Shown here: positions 8,203-10,789 of the stretch, one piece after another
Position numbering within the stretch: the stretch's first letter is position 1
Layout of the letters: the number at the start of each line of letters is the position of its first letter
Assembly: GCA_902766325.1 (NCBI GenBank)
Contig: CACXDF010000178.1
Span: forward strand, 1-10,789
Direction of reading: 5' to 3'
DNA: 10,789 nt
Source: an uncultured Eubacteriales bacterium
GTDB lineage: Bacteria; Bacillota; Clostridia; Christensenellales; DTU072
The notes under the pieces: model-generated
What the model was told of the DNA's origin: nothing
Databases searched by the model: none
Seen by the model: only the letters and a program-made list of their open reading frames with translations
Translations under genes and position numbers: made by a program

Positions 8203-8218
8203 ATGAAAAGGATAAAAT
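8190..8218 (+). promoter_or_regulatory. Predicted gap promoter, overlapping the leuS terminator
   Basis: The -35 box TTGCAT (8190-8195) lies inside the descending arm of the leuS terminator. After a 17-bp spacer comes TAAAAT at 8213-8218. Transcription would begin near 8225, giving a leader of about 37 nt with AGGAGG at 8246-8251. Confidence 0.65.
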
Positions 8219-8261
8219 AAACACGAACTTTAAAAAATCCATTATAGGAGGATATTTAATA

Positions 8262-9278
8262 ATGGCAAAAGTAAAAATCGGTATTAACGGATTCGGCAGA
8301 ATCGGTCGTCTTGTTTTCCGCGCTTGCTGCGAAAGAAACGACGTTAAAGTTGTCGGTATCAACGATCCTTTCATTGATCTCGACTACATGGCGTATATGC
8401 TCAAATACGATAGCGTTCATGGTCCCTTTACCGGCACCATCGAAGTTGCCGACGGCAAGCTGATCGTAAACGGCAATCCCATCACCGTTTTCGCTGAAAA
8501 AGATCCCAAAAATATTAACTGGAAGTCCTGCGGCGCTAAGTACATCGCCGAAGCGACCGGCGTATTCACCGGAATGGAAGCCGCCAAAGATCACATCAAG
8601 TACGGCGGAGCCAAGAAGGTCGTTATCACCGCTCCCAGCAAGGACGCTCCGATGTTTGTTTGCGGCGTAAACCTCGACAAATACGACAAGAAGATGAAGG
8701 TCGTTTCCAACGCGTCCTGCACCACCAACTGCTTGGCTCCTCTGGCCAAAGTCATCCACGAAAACTTCGGTATCGTCGAAGGTCTCATGACCACCGTACA
8801 CGCTACGACCGCTACCCAGAAGACCGTTGACGGACCCTCCAAGAAAGACTGGAGAGGCGGACGTGCCGCTGCCGGCAACATCATTCCTTCTTCTACCGGT
8901 GCCGCTAAGGCTGTCGGCAAGGTCATTCCCGAACTCAACGGCAAGTTGACCGGTATGTCCATGCGTATCCCGACCCTCGACGTCAGCGTCGTTGACTTGA
9001 CCGTCCGTTTGGAAAAATCCGCTACCTACGAAGAAGTCAAGGCTGCTGTTAAGGCTGCCAGCGAAGGCGAACTCAAGGGTATCCTCGGTTACACCGAAGA
9101 CGCCGTCGTCAGCACCGACTTCATCAACGAAACCAGAACGAGCGTATTCGATGCCAGCGCCGGTATCGCTCTTAACGGCAACTTCATGAAGCTCATCTCC
9201 TGGTACGACAACGAATGGGGTTACAGCAACAAGGTCGTTGACCTCATCGTCTACATGAGCAAAGTCGACAAGGAATAA
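8262..9278 (+). CDS. gap: Glyceraldehyde-3-phosphate dehydrogenase, type I (phosphorylating)
   Basis: This enzyme interconverts glyceraldehyde 3-phosphate and 1,3-bisphosphoglycerate in glycolysis and gluconeogenesis, in the cytoplasm. The 338-residue length is normal. The Rossmann motif GINGFGRIGR is at 7-16, and Asp35 in INDPF fits NAD+ preference. The active-site segment SNASCTTNCLAP has catalytic Cys153, and His180 lies in TTVHATTATQ. The C-terminal WYDNEWGYS (314-322) is intact. The start at 8262 is chosen over in-frame codons further upstream because AGGAGG lies ten bases before it and because MAKVKIGINGFG is the family N-terminus; upstream codons would translate the leuS terminator. 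Codon choice leans to C-ending codons and AAG much more than its neighbours, as expected for a very highly expressed gene. INDPFIDLDYMAYM and DAPMFVCGVN resemble the eukaryotic/GapC branch more than Bacillus GapA. Confidence 0.98.
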   Translation: MAKVKIGINGFGRIGRLVFRACCERNDVKVVGINDPFIDLDYMAYMLKYDSVHGPFTGTIEVADGKLIVNGNPITVFAEKDPKNINWKSCGAKYIAEATGVFTGMEAAKDHIKYGGAKKVVITAPSKDAPMFVCGVNLDKYDKKMKVVSNASCTTNCLAPLAKVIHENFGIVEGLMTTVHATTATQKTVDGPSKKDWRGGRAAAGNIIPSSTGAAKAVGKVIPELNGKLTGMSMRIPTLDVSVVDLTVRLEKSATYEEVKAAVKAASEGELKGILGYTEDAVVSTDFINETRTSVFDASAGIALNGNFMKLISWYDNEWGYSNKVVDLIVYMSKVDKE

Positions 9279-9297
9279 TCTTCCTGAAAATCAAAAT

Positions 9298-9330
9298 AAA
9301 AGCGTTACTTGAAAAAGTAGCGCTTTTTTT
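9298..9330 (+). terminator. Strong intrinsic terminator after gap
   Basis: A 13-bp stem (AAAAGCGTTACTT at 9298-9310 against 9315-9327, one G-U pair) closes a GAAA loop, followed by a run of T to 9330. This is the cleanest terminator in the window. Confidence 0.93.
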
Positions 9331-9353
9331 ATGATTTTTTTGTTGCTTTTTGC

Positions 9354-9382
9354 TTGTTAGAAAAAAATATTTGGTTTATAAT
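9354..9382 (+). promoter_or_regulatory. Predicted promoter of the DUF1858 gene
   Basis: The -35 box TTGTTA lies at 9354-9359 and a perfect TATAAT at 9377-9382, separated by 17 bp. The predicted start near 9389 leaves a leader of about 16 nt that contains only the ribosome binding site. Confidence 0.8.
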
Positions 9383-9404
9383 ATATAAAAATTCGGAGGT
9401 AATT

Positions 9405-9611
9405 ATGATCACGAAAGATATGCTTTTAATCGACGTATTCCGCATGGAAGGAGTTAACGTAGACGCTATGGCGGAAGTTCTTGCCGACTTCGGGATGCAT
9501 TGTCTCGGATGCGCTCTCAGTCACGGTGAATCGGTAGAAGAGGCCGCGATGGTCCATGGGATCGATCCCGACGTTATGTGCAATGCCTTGAACGAGGCGG
9601 CTAAGGCCTAA
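9405..9611 (+). CDS. DUF1858 domain protein (hybrid-cluster-protein-associated redox disulfide type)
   Basis: This is a 68-residue cytoplasmic protein consisting of a single DUF1858 domain. It contains the typical motif GMHCLGC (Cys33 and Cys36) followed by HGESVEEAAMVHGID. The family commonly has a proline after the CxxC pair; here it is alanine (Ala37). A third cysteine is at position 59. Related domains occur near or fused to hybrid cluster (prismane) proteins, where they are thought to be redox-active or metal-binding; the exact biochemical role is not established. The ATG at 9405 has CGGAGGT at 9394-9400 with about five bases of spacing. In-frame starts further upstream would be read from the promoter itself and are rejected. 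It is a single-gene unit between gap and rplS, with no hybrid cluster protein gene in the window. Confidence 0.92.
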   Translation: MITKDMLLIDVFRMEGVNVDAMAEVLADFGMHCLGCALSHGESVEEAAMVHGIDPDVMCNALNEAAKA

Positions 9612-9638
9612 AATCATCATTTTATTTTAATAAAATAC

Positions 9639-9667
9639 TTGCTAAAATAATAATTATTTGGTAAGAT
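9639..9667 (+). promoter_or_regulatory. Predicted rplS promoter
   Basis: The -35 box TTGCTA lies at 9639-9644 and the -10 box TAAGAT at 9662-9667, separated by 17 bp. Transcription from about 9674 would produce the structured leader that precedes rplS. Confidence 0.65.
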
Positions 9668-9673
9668 AGTATA

Positions 9674-9788
9674 GACTCGCGGCAGTCCTATGCAGGCGTG
9701 TGTCGTTTATTGCTTGAAAAATCAGCGTTTTTATTGGTTGACACACTAATTCCAATCCTGTATGAATGTCGTTGTAATATATGGAGGT
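9674..9788 (+). ncRNA. Structured 5' leader of rplS, probable ribosomal protein L19 leader
   Basis: The leader folds by hand into one long irregular hairpin. GCGGCA (9679-9684) pairs with TGTCGT (9767-9772). ATGCAGG (9690-9696) pairs with CCTGTAT (9757-9763). GTGTGTC (9698-9704) pairs perfectly with GACACAC (9740-9746). A small apical hairpin is GCTTGA (9712-9717) against TCAGC (9722-9726). Internal loops separate the helices. The ribosome binding site GGAGGT (9783-9788) lies just outside the base of the structure. Firmicutes rplS genes are known to carry an L19 leader thought to mediate autoregulation by the L19 protein. Membership is inferred from position and shape, not from a covariance-model match. 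Confidence 0.65.
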
Positions 9789-9792
9789 AGTC

Positions 9793-10143
9793 ATGGCAAA
9801 TTTAATCGATTTGATTGAAAAAGAGGGGATGAGAACCGATCTTCCCGATTTCCGCGTAGGCGACAGCGTAAAAGTATTCGTTAAAGTCGTAGAAGGAAAC
9901 AAAGAAAGATTACAGGCGTTCGACGGTATCGTTATCGCACGCAGAAACGGATCTATCAGAGAGACCTTCACCGTCAGAAAGATTTCTTACGGCGTCGGCG
10001 TGGAAAGGACTTTCCCGCTGCATTCTCCCAAGATCGATCACATTGAGATCGTAAGAAAGGGTAAAGTAAGACGCGCTAAACTTTATTATTTGAGAGGCCG
10101 TACCGGTAAAGCCGCCAAGGTTAAGCAAGTAAACGTTTATTAA
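9793..10143 (+). CDS. rplS: 50S ribosomal protein L19
   Basis: L19 is a large-subunit ribosomal protein located at the interface with the 30S subunit. The 116-residue length is normal. The full family pattern is visible: FRVGDSVKVFVKVVEGNKER at about 21-40, FDGIVIARRN, SIRETFTVRKISYGVGVER, FPLHSP and the basic C-terminal RRAKLYYLRGRTGKAAK. The ATG at 9793 is preferred over the in-frame ATG at 9781, because GGAGGT at 9783-9788 is correctly spaced for 9793 and would lie inside the coding region of the longer form, and MANLIDLIEK matches the family N-terminus. It has its own promoter and structured leader and is not next to rpsP, rimM or trmD, its common operon partners. Confidence 0.98.
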   Translation: MANLIDLIEKEGMRTDLPDFRVGDSVKVFVKVVEGNKERLQAFDGIVIARRNGSIRETFTVRKISYGVGVERTFPLHSPKIDHIEIVRKGKVRRAKLYYLRGRTGKAAKVKQVNVY

Positions 10144-10170
10144 TACGTTCGTTCGTTACTTGAATTTTTC

Positions 10171-10226
10171 AATGCCTAAAAACGGTTTAAATATCAAATT
10201 AAATTGTTTTTAGGCATTATTTTCTT
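10171..10226 (+). terminator. Long hairpin, probable terminator after rplS
   Basis: A 20-bp uninterrupted stem (10171-10190 against 10199-10218) includes a perfect 13-bp outer part (AATGCCTAAAAAC) and two G-U pairs, with an eight-base loop ATATCAAA. The following tract ATTTTCTT is only moderately T-rich. It is most likely the rplS terminator, possibly leaky, since no clear promoter is seen before the next gene. Confidence 0.75.
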
Positions 10227-10244
10227 CCTCAAGAGGTGCAATCA

Positions 10245-10789
10245 ATGAAAAAGAAAATAATATCCATCAGCATTCTTTGCTTGATCGTCGTATTTTGTTC
10301 CTGTTTCTTTACGGCTTGTACGAAACTCAACGAGAATATGTTTCCGACAAACGGCTCCGGTCAATTCCTTGACTCTTCGGTGGACGAACTATCGGACGAT
10401 TTTGTTTTAGCAACCGGAAAAGATACGAAAACGGCAGACGTCTTCAGTATTACGGAATCGAAAGTCGAGGAAGACATTTACGAATTGAATATCGACACGA
10501 CTTCTTCCGGTTCGGCGTACATCGGAAAAAAGATCAGACTAACGGGGGGATGCTATTATTCCATTAATTATTCTCTTAAAGTAATTTCCGCTTCGGAATT
10601 CAACTCCGGTTCGGCGTATAAAGGCATCTATCCCGCCATATTGGAAGATAAAGATCTTGATTTTTCCCAATATGCCGTCAAAGTTGAAAAACAGGATACC
10701 GTTCAAGATTATACGGTTTCTTTCCGCGCAAAAAAAACCGGCGACGCCACCGTTGTTTTAAGAGTAGCTTCCGAAGACGCTCCCGCTAA
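10245..10789 (+). CDS. Putative lipoprotein of unknown function, 3'-truncated by the window end
   Basis: The frame opens at an ATG at 10245, preceded by AAGAGGTG (10231-10238), and stays open to the last base, giving 181 complete codons with no stop. The terminal bases TAA are out of frame, so the gene continues. The N-terminus is a lipoprotein signal peptide: MKKK, a hydrophobic core at about residues 5-22, and a lipobox FTAC with the lipidation cysteine at position 25. Two further cysteines (18 and 20) lie within the hydrophobic region. The mature part begins with a Ser/Gly/Asp-rich linker and then shows alternating polar and hydrophobic residues suggestive of beta-sheet, possibly an Ig-like fold, but I recognise no family. 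It would be anchored to the outer face of the cytoplasmic membrane. No convincing promoter is visible before it, so it may depend on read-through past the preceding hairpin. Confidence 0.85.
   Translation, partial: MKKKIISISILCLIVVFCSCFFTACTKLNENMFPTNGSGQFLDSSVDELSDDFVLATGKDTKTADVFSITESKVEEDIYELNIDTTSSGSAYIGKKIRLTGGCYYSINYSLKVISASEFNSGSAYKGIYPAILEDKDLDFSQYAVKVEKQDTVQDYTVSFRAKKTGDATVVLRVASEDAPA

Noticed and set aside
8190..8261. N-terminal extension of gap from a TTG at 8190
   Set aside because: It would translate the leuS terminator and the gap promoter. AGGAGG and the family N-terminus fix the start at 8262.
9354..9404. N-terminal extension of the DUF1858 gene from a TTG at 9354
   Set aside because: The TTG is the -35 box of the promoter. 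A strong ribosome binding site places the start at 9405.
9619..9636. A/T-only inverted repeat (ATTTTATT against AATAAAAT) after the DUF1858 gene
   Set aside because: No G-C pairs, a two-base loop and no following T tract. It is not a convincing terminator and is probably chance in A/T-rich sequence.
9781..9792. Start of rplS at the ATG at 9781
   Set aside because: That ATG overlaps the ribosome binding site; the conserved L19 N-terminus begins at 9793.
1..10789. CRISPR arrays, insertion sequences, phage genes, toxin-antitoxin pairs or attachment sites
   Set aside because: No direct-repeat arrays, transposase-like frames, terminal inverted repeats or integrase-like proteins are visible. The tRNA-Glu 3' end is not repeated elsewhere in the window.

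Overview
The window reads as chromosomal DNA of a Bacillota (Firmicutes)-type bacterium, probably a clostridial lineage. The evidence is strong GGAGG-type ribosome binding sites, GTG start use, A/T-rich intergenic gaps, clear sigma-A-like promoters with 17-bp spacers, intrinsic terminators, a CCA-encoding tRNA gene and a Firmicutes-style structured leader before rplS. I cannot name a genus. All recognised genes lie on the + strand. I see no insertion sequence, phage gene or CRISPR array.

Region 1 (1-5448) is a tightly packed operon of four reading frames: a 5'-truncated protein of unknown function, a membrane-anchored protein of unknown function, a MacB/LolD-type ABC ATPase, and an 820-residue FtsX/MacB-like permease. 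The three junctions are a 14-bp overlap, an 8-bp overlap and a 0-bp junction, so the genes are very probably co-translated. The two unknown proteins are the most likely place for undescribed biology. They are probably partners of a two-subunit ABC machine of the mechanotransmission or lipoprotein-extrusion class, but the substrate cannot be read from the sequence.

Region 2 (5449-10244) is a run of separately transcribed housekeeping units: tRNA-Glu(CTC), leuS (leucyl-tRNA synthetase), gap (glyceraldehyde-3-phosphate dehydrogenase), a 68-residue DUF1858 CxxC protein, and rplS (ribosomal protein L19). Each has a recognisable promoter, and most are followed by a clear intrinsic terminator. The leuS terminator and the gap promoter share bases. 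leuS has too short a leader to hold a T-box. rplS has a leader of about 120 nt that folds into a long multi-part helix, consistent with the L19 leader family, and it is separated from its usual rpsP-rimM-trmD neighbours.

Region 3 (10245-10789) is the start of a lipoprotein gene of unknown function that runs off the window.

The window is mostly ordinary core genome. The points worth a second look are the uncharacterised ABC-associated pair, the eukaryote/GapC-like character of the GAPDH, and the regulatory architecture of the intergenic gaps.
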